Origin: Anaerolineae bacterium
GTDB lineage: Bacteria > Chloroflexota > Anaerolineae > B4-G1 > DUEL01
DNA: 64,000 nt
Direction of reading: 5' to 3'
Assembly (NCBI GenBank): GCA_025060135.1
Contig: JANXCY010000005.1
Span: forward strand, 1-64,000
Part shown: positions 35,282-45,727 of the stretch, in pieces
Layout: each line of letters starts with the position of its first letter
How positions within the stretch are numbered: position 1 is the first letter of the stretch
Made by a program: the position numbers and the translations under genes
Notes under the pieces: model-generated
What the model was told of the DNA's origin: nothing
What the model saw: the letters and a program-made list of their open reading frames with translations, nothing else
The model's database searches: none

Positions 35282-36763
35282 TCACATCCGACACGGTGCG
35301 TCACAGATAACCGAGATAAACTCTGCTGTTCGGCGGGTCAGCACCTCAATGGGTATCGGGTCCGAAAAGGTCTTTTCAAACATCACCTGCAACTGGCGGG
35401 AGACTTTGACGTATTCCGGGATGGACGGGCGAGCCCGGCCCAGCGAGATGTGCTCTGCCACCCAAGCCAGGAACGGCGCCGTTTCGGGGGAGACCAGATG
35501 GTTAAAAGAAGGATTGGGCAGAATCTGGAGCCGGTCCCGGTAGTACACGCCGACCTGGGCGGGGTCGGTAGCAAACCGAAGGACCTTTATCACCTCTTGA
35601 GGCTGGGAACTCTGACGGAGAATCACGTATGAGGTCCCACCGATAGTGGGCGCTGGTTGCTCCCCAGGGGCGGAGGGGGGAAGCGTATACCCCACCCGCT
35701 GCTGGAACTCCTCCGGGTCCCAGCCGCTGATTTCGTGCATCCGGTCCGCTTCGTAACTTCCGCCCAGGGCCATCACGGCCTTGCCCGTAGCGAAGAGCCG
35801 AAGGGCCGTATCCTCCCGATACCGGATCACATCCGCCGGTGCGACGTGGTGGGTAACCACAAGGTCGCGCAGGAAATGGAGTGCCCGGCGGGTGGCTGGA
35901 CTGTCCAGCGCCACTTCCCCGTCCTCAAAAACCTCCCCGCCCGCAGACCAGACAAAGGGCATCAAGGTATATACAGTGGTTTCGGCTCCCGCTCCGCCGC
36001 CTGGAAAGACCAAGGGGTAGGCATATCGGTATTGCTCCTGCACCTCGGGTCGAAGGAAATGACGGGCCACCCTCAAGAGTTCATCCCAATCCTGAGGGGG
36101 GAGCAAGCCCTCTTGGGTCAGCCAGTCCTTCCGATACCAGAGGAGGGAGATGTCGGCTTTCACCGGCAGGCCGTACAGTTTGCCCTGATAAGAGTTCGCC
36201 CGCACGAAAGCCGGGTACAGGTCCTGGCTGTACCGGGAAGGTTTCCAACGGGTGTCCAGTTCCTCCAGGGAGTAGAGGAAGCCTGCCCGGGCCAGCCCTG
36301 CTACCCACACGCTATCTACCATAGCGGCATCGGGAGCAGTACCACTGCCGATCGCCGCACTTAGCAGGTCGTAAAGGCGGCTGTGACTAACGACCTTCAC
36401 CTGGAAGGAAATGGGCTGGGAGGGATGAGCGGCATTCCAGGCCTGGCGGATATGAGCCATCAGTTCGGACCAGCGTGGGTCGGAGCATATCAACTGGATG
36501 GAGAGGTTCGGCACGACTCGATGAGGAGGGGACTCGCTGACAAAGGTGCCGGCCCCAGGACGGCGGACCAGAACTCCTTCATATACCAGTTCCTTCAAGG
36601 CCTGACGGACAGGGGAACGGCTGATCCCGTATATCCGGCAGAGTTCCTCTTCGGTAGGAATCCGGTCTCCCGGACGCCAGAGACCGCTTTCGATCTGTTC
36701 CCGGATCAGGGTTTTAAGTTGATGATAGAGAGGGACCGGGGAGTCCCGCTCAATGGTTCCCAT
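35282..36763 (-). CDS. GntR-type regulator fused to a solute-binding-protein domain
   Basis: A 493-residue protein. The start MGTIERDSPVPLYHQL at 36763 lies about 30 bases from its -10 box. Residues 1-80 are a GntR winged helix (PLYHQLKTLIREQIESGLWRPGDRIPTEEELCRIYGISRSPVRQALKELVYEGVLVRRPGAGTFV, read in segments). The rest, about 90-493, is a family-1 ABC binding-protein fold: APDAAMVDSVWVAGLARAGFL, YQGKLYGLPVKADISLLWYRKDWL, WDELLRVARHF, FATGKAVMALGGSY. No signal peptide or lipobox exists, so the binding domain is cytoplasmic and probably senses a sugar or similar ligand in place of UTRA or FCD. No transport genes adjoin it. Confidence 0.9.
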   Translation of the reverse strand: MGTIERDSPVPLYHQLKTLIREQIESGLWRPGDRIPTEEELCRIYGISRSPVRQALKELVYEGVLVRRPGAGTFVSESPPHRVVPNLSIQLICSDPRWSELMAHIRQAWNAAHPSQPISFQVKVVSHSRLYDLLSAAIGSGTAPDAAMVDSVWVAGLARAGFLYSLEELDTRWKPSRYSQDLYPAFVRANSYQGKLYGLPVKADISLLWYRKDWLTQEGLLPPQDWDELLRVARHFLRPEVQEQYRYAYPLVFPGGGAGAETTVYTLMPFVWSAGGEVFEDGEVALDSPATRRALHFLRDLVVTHHVAPADVIRYREDTALRLFATGKAVMALGGSYEADRMHEISGWDPEEFQQRVGYTLPPSAPGEQPAPTIGGTSYVILRQSSQPQEVIKVLRFATDPAQVGVYYRDRLQILPNPSFNHLVSPETAPFLAWVAEHISLGRARPSIPEYVKVSRQLQVMFEKTFSDPIPIEVLTRRTAEFISVICDAPCRM

Positions 36764-36794
36764 GGCCAGCCTCAGGGTTTGATATACTGATATA

Positions 36795-36823
36795 ATATTA
36801 CACCAAATTGTTGGTTTTGTCAA
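36795..36823 (-). promoter_or_regulatory. Promoter and possible operator of the GntR-fusion gene
   Basis: The minus strand reads TTGACA (36823-36818), a 17-base spacer and TAATAT (36800-36795). Just downstream, AT-rich direct repeats (TATATCA / ATATCAG around 36780-36795) could form an autoregulatory operator. Confidence 0.78.
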
Positions 36824-36863
36824 GATATGGGAGAAAGAAGCCCTGCAGGATACGCCTGGCGCT

Positions 36864-37200
36864 GGTCGTGTGAGACCGCTAACTTCTATCTGAAGACCCA
36901 GGCGGGAGTGGCCGATTCCCGGGTTCGGTCCTGCGAGGCTGTGAAGCGTTAGGTGGCTGAGGTTTTCCTGGCCTAGGTCGGTAGAGAGTGGCGGTTTGTC
37001 CGGGAGCCGCTGGCTCAGGCGGTGTTCCGGGTTCAGCCCGAGGGGGCGGACGTATGGCCATATCCTGCAATGGCATCGGGGAGAGCGCGCCGAAGACTGG
37101 CTTCGGGGAGTTGTTCAGAAGGCGATAGAGACTAGGGTGCTGGAGCCGTTCTGCAGCACTTCCTGCCCCAGGAAGCGTAGAGGGAGTTCTGTCGCTGCGG
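36864..37200 (+). pseudogene. Decayed transposase C-terminal fragment
   Basis: Rightward translation gives CETANFYLKTQAGVADSRVRS and CEAVKR, a TAG, VAEVFLA, a TAG, then VGREWRFVRE, the sort of sequence found near the C-terminus of DDE transposases of the IS4/IS701 kind. A shifted frame continues with HILQWHRGERAEDWLRGVVQKAIE. At least two stops and one frameshift are present. The 5' two thirds of the element and its terminal repeats are not visible. Confidence 0.55.
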
Positions 37201-37415
37201 ACCCGGAGATGCCAGGGCGCCCCTCTAAAGCCGCTGGATGCCACAAGATAGGGCTCTGGAGGACCTTGTCCAGTTTGTCAACAAATTCGGATTCCCTGCA
37301 CGCGTTGCGCTGTTCCTGGTAGGGCAGGCCGCAGGCCTGTCGGATGCCAGCGAGCCGTTCGCGTTCCTTGGTCATTCGCTGGTGCCACCGATGTTTGGAT
37401 CCGCCCGGGGGGCGG
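37201..37415. other. Non-coding remnant between transposase fragment and obgE
   Basis: About 215 bases without a supportable gene. The CAGGCC-GCA-GGCCTG palindrome around 37324-37338 resembles the inner palindrome of the dispersed repeats at 13.4 and 54.4 kb. Confidence 0.4.
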
Positions 37416-38741
<1,326 letters not shown>

Positions 38742-40160
38742 CTACACGCCAGCCAGTTTTCGGCCTTCTTCCAGGAGCAGATGGACGCGCGCGGCGTCGG
38801 TGGTCTCACAGTAGATGCGGATGAGCGGCTCCGTACCTGAGAAGCGGAGCAGAAGCCAGCCGCCGTCCTCCAGGTAGTACTTGTAGCCATCGTATGTGAG
38901 GATGTCGGTAACGCGCAGGCCCAGGATGGATTCTGGCCGGGCCGCGTCCAACCGGGCCCGAATCTCCTCCCGCCGCTGGGCCGGGAAGGTGATGTCCAGG
39001 CGGCTGTAGGAGTAGACGGCGCCCAGTTTCCCATAGAGTTCGTCCAGCAGTTGGGAGGGGGTCTTCCCCTTCCGAACCATCATGTCCAGAAAATACAGAT
39101 TGCCCAGGATGCCGTCCCGTTCGGGGACGTGGCCCCGAAAGGCGTAGCCCCCGCTCTCCTCCCCGCCAATCATCGCGTCCGTTTCCAGCATCTTGGGCGC
39201 CACGTACTTGAAGCCCACGCCGACCTGATAGACGGGTACTCCGTAGATTTCCCCCAGTTTCTCCAGCATAGAGGTGGTGGAAAGGGTCTTGACCATGGCC
39301 CCCCGCTCCCCTCGTACCTCCAGCAGGTAGTACGCCAGCAGCGCGTAGACCTGTAACTGGTTGATGAATCGCCCGTGCTCGTCGCCGATGCCCATCCGGT
39401 CGGCATCCCCGTCCAGGATGACGCAGACATCGGCGCCCAGTTCGGTCGTCTTTGCCAGCGCAACGTCTACGTTGGGCGGAATCGGCTCCGGGCGGACCAT
39501 TTCCGGAAACAGGGGATTGGGGACGTTATGAATTTCGGTAACGCGCGTTCGGCCTCCGGCCAGAAGACGGGGGAACCAGCCGATGCCGTTGCCCCACATG
39601 GGCTCCACCAGGATGTGCAGGCCCGCCTGCCGGATGCGCTCCATGTCCACCAGACGGGAGAGATGGGCGATGTAAGCGGGCGCAGGATCCCAGACGATAA
39701 TACGGCCTTCCGCCTGGGCGGCCGCGAAGTCGGTCCGGCGCACCTCCTCTATGGGCGGGATCGCTGCCTCAATCTCCCGCAGGCCATCGGGAGCAATCGC
39801 GGCTCCATGCTCGTCCCGCACCTTGAAACCGTTATCCGAGGGGGGGTTGTGGCTGGCTGTGATGTTGATGGCACCGGCGGCTTTCCGCTCCACAACGGAG
39901 AACGAGATCACTGGAGTGGGCGTGGGGCCATCGGTCAGCCAGACGCGGTAGCCATTGGCGGCCATCACCTCGGCGGCCGCGACCGCGAAATCGCGGGAGG
40001 CGAACCGCCGGTCGTGGCCAATGACGACGTCCGCACCGGATTGGCCGTGCGCGGCCAGGTAGCGGGCAAAGCCCTGGGCGCAGCGACGCACATTATCAAA
40101 AGTAAAATCTTCGGCGATCTTGCCTCGCCAGCCGTCGGTCCCGAACTGGATGAGCGTCAT
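38742..40160 (-). CDS. Phosphoglucomutase/phosphomannomutase family enzyme
   Basis: A 472-residue alpha-D-phosphohexomutase. The active-site phosphoserine loop [15 protein letters not shown], the Mg-binding DGDADR, the sugar-binding GEESGG and the C-terminal phosphate loop RFSGTEP are all present. The N-terminal FGTDGWRG is typical. It interconverts hexose 1- and 6-phosphates; which sugar (glucose, mannose, possibly glucosamine) cannot be assigned, though the GEESGG loop fits Glc/Man. It starts 23 bases after the FAD oxidoreductase stop. Confidence 0.93.
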   Translation of the reverse strand: MTLIQFGTDGWRGKIAEDFTFDNVRRCAQGFARYLAAHGQSGADVVIGHDRRFASRDFAVAAAEVMAANGYRVWLTDGPTPTPVISFSVVERKAAGAINITASHNPPSDNGFKVRDEHGAAIAPDGLREIEAAIPPIEEVRRTDFAAAQAEGRIIVWDPAPAYIAHLSRLVDMERIRQAGLHILVEPMWGNGIGWFPRLLAGGRTRVTEIHNVPNPLFPEMVRPEPIPPNVDVALAKTTELGADVCVILDGDADRMGIGDEHGRFINQLQVYALLAYYLLEVRGERGAMVKTLSTTSMLEKLGEIYGVPVYQVGVGFKYVAPKMLETDAMIGGEESGGYAFRGHVPERDGILGNLYFLDMMVRKGKTPSQLLDELYGKLGAVYSYSRLDITFPAQRREEIRARLDAARPESILGLRVTDILTYDGYKYYLEDGGWLLLRFSGTEPLIRIYCETTDAARVHLLLEEGRKLAGV

Positions 40161-40183
40161 TGTGTCCGTCTCCTAACCAGAAG

Positions 40184-41494
40184 TCAATAAGGGCCACCGC
40201 TGAGGGAATGGCTATGGGTGATTTCCTGTGCTACCCGCCGTCCCAGTTCCACTGCGTAGTTGGTGCCCCGGTCCCAGGGGTAGACCTGGCTCATGTTGGC
40301 CATCCACAGGCCAGGGAGGGGAGTCTGGAAAGGGGGGATGTTTTGGGAGTGGTAGAGGGTCGGCACTGGCTGGGCGTACGGTTCGGCAAACATCCAGAAC
40401 GCCCGCACCCACTCGGGGCGGATTTCGGGCTGAATCCGCACCAACCCCGGCCAGTAGTGCTCCAGCAGAGCCTCTTTATCCATCCCGAAGACCGGATGGT
40501 CCGGCGGAGGATAATCGCCGCAGTAGACGATATGGTCGCCTCCGTAGTGGTCCGGAGAGATGTAGTTCGTGTGCTCGACCAGTCCCATAAAAGGAAACTC
40601 GTCCCCTTTGGGTAGGTTGATCCAGTAATGGCCCCGGGTGAGGGGCCGCCGGAGGGCCAGGACCAGGGTAACCGCGCCCAGGGACTTCAGAGCGCGCAGG
40701 CGGGCTGCGTAGTCGGCCGGGAGGTCGGGGGCCAGATCGGCCAGCGCCCCCGGCGCGCAGGTGGCGATAACGGTGGGGTGGGTTGCCCAGCCGCCCCCAT
40801 ACTCCACGATCCATTGCCCCCCTTCCCACCGGATGCGGCGGACCGGCGCGTTCAGGAGGATGCGGCCTCCCCGGGCCGTTACCCGTTCGACCAGGATGTC
40901 CACGAATCCCTGGAAACCGCCGACGAAGTAGCCCAGCCGAGGCGTTCGCTTGTGCAGGCGGGCCCAGAACCAGGCCATATTGACATGGCGGTATTCGTCC
41001 GGGCCAAATTTGCTGATCAGGAGGGGTTTCCAGAGGATCTCGTAGGCCCGGGGGCCAACAGCACGCCGGGTCCACTCTTCTGCTGTTACCCCTTCCAGCG
41101 GTTCCCAGCGGCGCAGCAGGCGCAGGTACAGGGTGACCAGTCCTACCCGAAGCCGGTCATGGAAGGGCAGAGGGGTGAACCGTAGCACCCGCATCGGGCT
41201 GTCAAAGGGATAAATGCGCCCCCGATAGTAAATGGAGGTGGTGGGGCGGAGGAAGAAGAGCCGATCCGCCACTCCCAGTTCCCGGATCAGCGCGATGACC
41301 TCCCGGTCGGAGGCGAACCAGTGATGGTAAAAGCGCTCCAGAGGCCAGTCCCAGCGCTCGTCGCGGAAGCCCGAGGCCAGCCCCCCGGCGTAGGGGCGGG
41401 CTTCGTAGAGGGTTACCCGATGGCCCGCGCGGGTCAGGTCATAGGCCGCGGTCAGGCCAGTGATACCCGCACCGATGATGGCGATCTCCGTCAT
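40184..41494 (-). CDS. FAD-dependent oxidoreductase, protoporphyrinogen oxidase/UGM-like
   Basis: A 436-residue flavoprotein. The Rossmann motif IAIIGAGITGLTAAYDLTRAGHRVTLYEA and the amine-oxidase-family GGLASGF follow from the start. ATCAPGAL and a C-terminal FAD closure near LWMANMSQVYPWDRGTNYAVELGRRVA complete the fold. It resembles the protoporphyrinogen oxidase/UDP-galactopyranose mutase-like branch common beside polysaccharide genes. The ATG overlaps the xseA stop by four bases. Substrate unknown; its neighbour is a phosphohexomutase, which weakly favours a sugar or lipid role. Confidence 0.85.
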   Translation of the reverse strand: MTEIAIIGAGITGLTAAYDLTRAGHRVTLYEARPYAGGLASGFRDERWDWPLERFYHHWFASDREVIALIRELGVADRLFFLRPTTSIYYRGRIYPFDSPMRVLRFTPLPFHDRLRVGLVTLYLRLLRRWEPLEGVTAEEWTRRAVGPRAYEILWKPLLISKFGPDEYRHVNMAWFWARLHKRTPRLGYFVGGFQGFVDILVERVTARGGRILLNAPVRRIRWEGGQWIVEYGGGWATHPTVIATCAPGALADLAPDLPADYAARLRALKSLGAVTLVLALRRPLTRGHYWINLPKGDEFPFMGLVEHTNYISPDHYGGDHIVYCGDYPPPDHPVFGMDKEALLEHYWPGLVRIQPEIRPEWVRAFWMFAEPYAQPVPTLYHSQNIPPFQTPLPGLWMANMSQVYPWDRGTNYAVELGRRVAQEITHSHSLSGGPY

Positions 41495-42732
41495 TGCACC
41501 ATTGCCCCGAATTCCCCATCCCGGACCCGTACTCGCAGGGCGTCTCCAGTGGCCACTTGGGCTGGAGAGCAAACGATCCGGCCATCTACGGTCCGCTGGA
41601 CGATGGCGTATCCCCGTTCCAGAGTGGCCAGTGGACTGACGCCTTCCAGGCGTCCCGCGAGGCCGGCCAGCCGCTCCCGGCGGACCGCGATCTGGTGCCG
41701 GATGGCCCGCCCGGCCCGCTCGGTCAGGTCGTCCAGCCGCTGGCGGGCCTGGGTCAGCCGAAGAGCCGGGGAGAGACGACGCAGGACTCGCTCTTGTTCC
41801 CGAATCCGTCCGCGCCGCCCAGCCAGGTCGGCAGCAATGGCCCGAACCAGACGGGCATAGAGGGCCCGGATTTGTTGGCGCAGTTCCAGTCGGTCTGGGG
41901 TTGCCAGTTCCGCCGCCGCCGATGGGGTGGGCGCGCGCTGGTCAGCAGCAAAATCAGCCAGGCTGAAATCCGTCTCATGCCCCACCCCGCAGACGACGGG
42001 GATCCGGGAATCGGCTACCGCCCGGGCCACCCATTCGTCATTGAAGGCCCAGAGTTCCTCCAGGGAACCTCCACCCCGAACCAGCAGAATCACATCTATA
42101 TCCGGACGGGCGTTCAGCCTTTGCAGAGCCGCAATAATCTGGGGCGGAGCCTCTTCTCCCTGGACCAGGGTGGGAGCCAGGATCACCTCCGCCAGCGGAT
42201 ACCGGCGGGAGAGAATGTTGAGGATATCCCGCAGCGCGGCCGCGTCCGGAGAGGTAACGACGCCAATACGGCGGGGGAAGCGGGGAAGGGGCCGTTTTCG
42301 CCGGGCGTCAAAGAGCCCCTCGGCCTCCAGCCGCGCTTTCAGCCGCTCGTACTCCTGATATAGCCATCCCAGGCCCAGCGGCTCCAGTGTGTCCACATAC
42401 AACTGGAGGTCGCCCCGCTGCTCGTAGACGCCTACCCGGCCATGGGCCAATACCGAGTCGCCGTTGTTGGGGAGCACTCGCATCCCCCGCACCCGGTCCC
42501 GCCACATCACACAGCGCAGTTCCGCTCCCGCGTCCTTCAGGGTGAAGTAGCAATGGCCGGACGCGACCTGGCGAAAGTTGGAAATTTCCCCCTCCACCCA
42601 CACGTCCACCAGGCAAGGGTCTGTCTCCACGGTGCCCCGGATCCGGGCCATCAACTGGCTGACGGTGTACGGCTTCCGGTCGGCTACGGCGAACAGCGGA
42701 AGTTGCTCCTGCATGGTGGTTGTAGTGTACAT
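41491..42732 (-). CDS. xseA: Exodeoxyribonuclease VII large subunit
   Basis: A 413-residue subunit of the single-strand DNA exonuclease. The N-terminal OB fold (VDVWVEGEISNFRQVASGHCYFTLKD) and the catalytic domain (RIGVVTSPDAAALRDIL, VLLVRGGGSLEELWAFNDE, PVVCGVGHETDFSLADFAADQRAPTPSAAAEL) are clear, followed by a coiled-coil and a beta C-terminus. I set the start at 42732; a Met six codons later is equally possible because neither has a strong site. The small subunit xseB is not visible in the window. Confidence 0.95.
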   Translation of the reverse strand: MYTTTTMQEQLPLFAVADRKPYTVSQLMARIRGTVETDPCLVDVWVEGEISNFRQVASGHCYFTLKDAGAELRCVMWRDRVRGMRVLPNNGDSVLAHGRVGVYEQRGDLQLYVDTLEPLGLGWLYQEYERLKARLEAEGLFDARRKRPLPRFPRRIGVVTSPDAAALRDILNILSRRYPLAEVILAPTLVQGEEAPPQIIAALQRLNARPDIDVILLVRGGGSLEELWAFNDEWVARAVADSRIPVVCGVGHETDFSLADFAADQRAPTPSAAAELATPDRLELRQQIRALYARLVRAIAADLAGRRGRIREQERVLRRLSPALRLTQARQRLDDLTERAGRAIRHQIAVRRERLAGLAGRLEGVSPLATLERGYAIVQRTVDGRIVCSPAQVATGDALRVRVRDGEFGAMVQ

Positions 42733-43169
42733 CAGGGAGCCCGAAATGGCAAGTACCGAGGCGCGGACACATTGGGGCCAGGAACGACCCTTCAGAGGAA
42801 GCCCGACAAGGGGAAGACGCGAAGAAGGCCGCTCAGTTGACGCTTCCGCAAATCCGGAGTATGATAGCCCGCTGCAGGGGACCGGAGGGATAGCGATAGT
42901 GGAACAACTCACTAATGGAGGCGCAAGCCGCAGACTCCCCGGCCTGTCGGAGAGCATCTCGGGAAAATGCTGAGGACGGCGCAGCGCTGGCAGTTAGCCG
43001 ATCCGGGACGTTCGGTCGTCGTTCCCGAGTTGGGCGGCCTGCGCAACATCGCCTCCCATTTCCCAATATCCCTTATTTCCAAGGGCCCTGCAGCGGGCGC
43101 GTGAGGTAGCATCGCGGCGAAAAGAACTGGCATCGCCGAGACAACCATCCTGCCGGATGCATCCGAGCG
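42733..43169. other. 437-bp stretch without a supportable gene
   Basis: Short frames on both strands are Arg/Pro-rich shadows with no domain. The composition is less skewed than in the coding neighbours. It contains GTTGGGCGGCCTGCGCAAC near 43032, reminiscent of the GCGGCCTG arm of the dispersed repeats. Confidence 0.4.
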
Positions 43170-43604
43170 TCAACCGTACAGTAGCAAATAGACCCCGGTT
43201 CCGCCCGCGATGCTCAACAGCCACAGGGCCAGGCTGACACGCATCAGCACGAGAGGACGGCGGGGCGGCCACTGCTGGCGCCAGTTCATCCGTACGACGG
43301 TGTACATCATCAGGAACTGGGCGATCCCTCCGCTCAGACCATGCATAAAGGGCACAACAGTGGTGGGTTGGGCGAAGACATCCGGGCCTAGCCGGGCCAG
43401 TTTCAGCCAAGGCCCCACCATCCCGAAGAGAATGGGCAGCACAGCCATCCAGGTAACCAGGGCCATCCAGCGACAGTGCCGGGGGAACGCCTTCCGGCGG
43501 GCCATCGTCCAGCCCCCTATCGCTCCTCCTCCCAGCACCCAGAGGCTGAGCAGAGTCAGGTCGGAAGCGAGAGGAGCGCCGCTTCCCAGAAATCCGGATA
43601 CCAT
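43170..43604 (-). CDS. Four-helix membrane protein, DUF420-like
   Basis: A 144-residue protein with four hydrophobic segments (LLSLWVLGGGAIGGW, ALVTWMAVLPILFGMVG, FMHGLSGGIAQFLMMYTVV, LALWLLSIAGGTGVYLLL). His in PRHCRW and in FMHGLSG lie near helix starts, as in DUF420/YozB-like or cytochrome b561-like proteins; the assignment is tentative. I place the start at 43604; a Met eight codons earlier (43628) would overlap the divergent PIG-L gene. Neither start has a good ribosome binding site. Confidence 0.55.
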   Translation of the reverse strand: MVSGFLGSGAPLASDLTLLSLWVLGGGAIGGWTMARRKAFPRHCRWMALVTWMAVLPILFGMVGPWLKLARLGPDVFAQPTTVVPFMHGLSGGIAQFLMMYTVVRMNWRQQWPPRRPLVLMRVSLALWLLSIAGGTGVYLLLYG

Positions 43605-43616
43605 GGAGGAAACCTG

Positions 43617-44306
43617 ATGACTGAACATCTCCCGAACCCCTCTGTGGATATTTTGGCCATCGGCGCGCATCCCGATGATGCAGAAATCGGCTGCGCGGGC
43701 TTGCTCCTGAAAGCAAAAGCGCGCGGCCTGCGGACGGGAATTCTGGTGCTCACCCGGGGCGAGATGGGAACCTTTGGCGACCCGGAGACCCGACAGGCAG
43801 AGGCGGAGGCAGCTGCCCGCATCCTGCAGGTGGACGCGTTCCGCATGCTGGATCTGCCGGATGCGCGCATAGAGTTCAACTATGACAACACCTTACGGAT
43901 CGTAGAAGTTCTCCGGGAATGGCGACCCCGGTTGTTGCTTTCTCCGCACGAGGACGACCATCACCCCGACCACGTGGCGACGGCGCGGTTAGTGGAACGG
44001 GCCGCTTACCTGGCAACCCGTCCGGCCTTGTTCCCTCACTTGGAACCGCTCATTCCCCAACCCCGGCACCTGGCCTTTCCGCTCTCGTTTCAGCGACCGC
44101 TTCGCCCTCATTTTGTTCTGGACATCACCGATGTCTACGGGCTGAAGCAACAGGCGCTGCAGGCTCACGGGTCCCAGTATGGCCCCATTCTCTTTGCGGT
44201 GGAAATCGTTGCCCGGTACTATGGGATGATGATTCCGGCGGCCTACGGCGAAGGCTTCCTTACCAAAAGCCCACACCCCCTAACCGATGCCCTGGGCATT
44301 ATCTGA
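43617..44306 (+). CDS. PIG-L deacetylase, BshB1-like
   Basis: A 229-residue metal-dependent N-deacetylase. The start at 43617 has GGAGGA seven bases upstream. The metal sites AIGAHPDDAEIGCAG and the histidine-rich HEDDHHPDHVAT are clear, and the LTRGEMGTFGDPETRQAEAEAAARIL segment is typical of the BshB1/N-acetylglucosaminyl-malate deacetylase group. A bacillithiol-like pathway is possible but no bshA or bshC homologue is in the window. It diverges from the membrane protein gene with almost no intergenic space. Confidence 0.88.
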   Translation: MTEHLPNPSVDILAIGAHPDDAEIGCAGLLLKAKARGLRTGILVLTRGEMGTFGDPETRQAEAEAAARILQVDAFRMLDLPDARIEFNYDNTLRIVEVLREWRPRLLLSPHEDDHHPDHVATARLVERAAYLATRPALFPHLEPLIPQPRHLAFPLSFQRPLRPHFVLDITDVYGLKQQALQAHGSQYGPILFAVEIVARYYGMMIPAAYGEGFLTKSPHPLTDALGII

Positions 44307-44429
44307 GAAGAGCGCACGGACCTCAGGGTACCGGTGAGTATTTGCCGTACCGGGCAGGCCGGGTGGCTGGCGCTACAGCGGCCTACATTTAGGGCACTGG
44401 GTTGGTCCCAGGGGCAATGTGCGTCCCCG

Positions 44430-45005
44430 CTATTTTGCTTCGTACACTTCCCGCCTCAGCGCGGCGATGTAGGGGAGAGTACGGAAGAGGTCGGCGTAAT
44501 CCAGGCCGTAGCCCACTACCCAGACATCGGGGATTTCAAAGCCCAGATAGTCTATCGGGACATCCACCCGACGCCGCTCTGGCTTGCTCAGAAGGACACA
44601 GGTCCGCAGGGAAGCCGTCCCCCGGGCCCGAAAGTTCCTGATCAGGTAGTCCAGCGTGTAGCCGGTATCCACGATGTCCTCTACGATGAGAACGTGCTTC
44701 CCGGTAACCGGCGCGCGGGTATCCATAATCAGTCGCACGGCCCCGGTGCTCACGGCTCCCCGGTTGTAACTGGATAGCGCGATGAAATCCACGTGGTGGG
44801 GAACGGTCAATCGGCGGGCCAGGTCCGCCAGGAAGATAAAAGCCCCCTTCAATACGCCCACCAGCACCAGGCTGTTTTCGCGCAATCCGCCGTAATCGGT
44901 GCTGATCCGGGCCGCCAGTTCCTCCACCCGTTGCCGAATGGTTTCCTCATCCAACAACACCCGGTCTATCGCAGAAAAGTCCTGCTGGACGACGCGGCTT
45001 CCCAT
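44430..45005 (-). CDS. hpt: Hypoxanthine phosphoribosyltransferase
   Basis: A 191-residue purine salvage enzyme. The PRPP motif VLIVEDIVDTGYTLDYL and LVGVLKGAFIFLADLARRL are diagnostic; YLGFEIPDVWVVGYGLDYAD forms the base-binding C-terminus. It is the last gene in the L21-L27-L31-tdk-hpt run, 74 bases after tdk. Confidence 0.95.
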   Translation of the reverse strand: MGSRVVQQDFSAIDRVLLDEETIRQRVEELAARISTDYGGLRENSLVLVGVLKGAFIFLADLARRLTVPHHVDFIALSSYNRGAVSTGAVRLIMDTRAPVTGKHVLIVEDIVDTGYTLDYLIRNFRARGTASLRTCVLLSKPERRRVDVPIDYLGFEIPDVWVVGYGLDYADLFRTLPYIAALRREVYEAK

Positions 45006-45079
45006 TTTTCTCTCCGTGGGCAGTCTGGGTCTCTGAGATGAGCCGGGTGGGATGCGGCGACCGCACTCCCGTCACCCGG

Positions 45080-45655
45080 TTATCGCCTAACTTGATGGCA
45101 TCCTCGGCAGCGGGCCTGATAGACCTCCTCGGCCCCGACCAGGATGACCGGATCATCGTAGGCAGCAGGCTGGCCATTAATGAGTCGCTGGGTGCGGCTG
45201 GCGGGCCCTCCGCAGACCACACAGATGGCCTGCAATTTGTCTACCCGCTCTGCCCGGGCCATCAGTTGGGGCATTGGGCCAAAGGGCTCCCCCCGAAAAT
45301 CCATATCCAGTCCAGCGACGATGACCCGGAGCCCGCGATCCGCCAGTTCCTCGCAGAGGGCTACCAGTCCTTCATCAAAGAACTGCCCCTCATCTACGGC
45401 AACGACCGTCGTCTCCGGGGCAATCAGAGACCTTAACTGGGCGGAATTCTCCACCGGGATGGCCTCCAACTGCAAGCCATTGTGGGAAGCCACTTCTCGC
45501 TCCGCGTAGCGGGCGTCCAGGCTGTGTTTGAAAACCTGCACCCGCTGGCGGGCAATTTGAGCCCGGCGTACCCGCCGGATTAACTCCTCCGTCTTACCGG
45601 AGAACATACTCCCACAGATGACTTCTATCCAGCCGCCGTTCGGTTGGCCGTACAT
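45080..45655 (-). CDS. tdk: Thymidine kinase
   Basis: A 191-residue type II thymidine kinase. P-loop [14 protein letters not shown], catalytic region [13 protein letters not shown], and the lasso/zinc cysteines CVVCGG and CRGCH are intact. It salvages thymidine to dTMP. It follows rpmE after a GC hairpin, an arrangement (rpmE-tdk) known from other bacteria. Confidence 0.96.
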   Translation of the reverse strand: MYGQPNGGWIEVICGSMFSGKTEELIRRVRRAQIARQRVQVFKHSLDARYAEREVASHNGLQLEAIPVENSAQLRSLIAPETTVVAVDEGQFFDEGLVALCEELADRGLRVIVAGLDMDFRGEPFGPMPQLMARAERVDKLQAICVVCGGPASRTQRLINGQPAAYDDPVILVGAEEVYQARCRGCHQVRR

Positions 45656-45678
45656 CCGCCCCCCTTTCTTAAAGCACA

Positions 45679-45714
45679 GGCGAGGGCAGGGGATCCGCTC
45701 CGCCTGCCCTCGCC
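45679..45714 (-). terminator. Hairpin between rpmE and tdk
   Basis: A perfect 12-bp stem GGCGAGGGCAGG / CCTGCCCTCGCC with a 12-base loop. No T-tract follows immediately, so it may act as an mRNA-processing or attenuating structure rather than a full terminator. Confidence 0.5.
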
Positions 45715-45727
45715 GGTCCAGTCGGGG

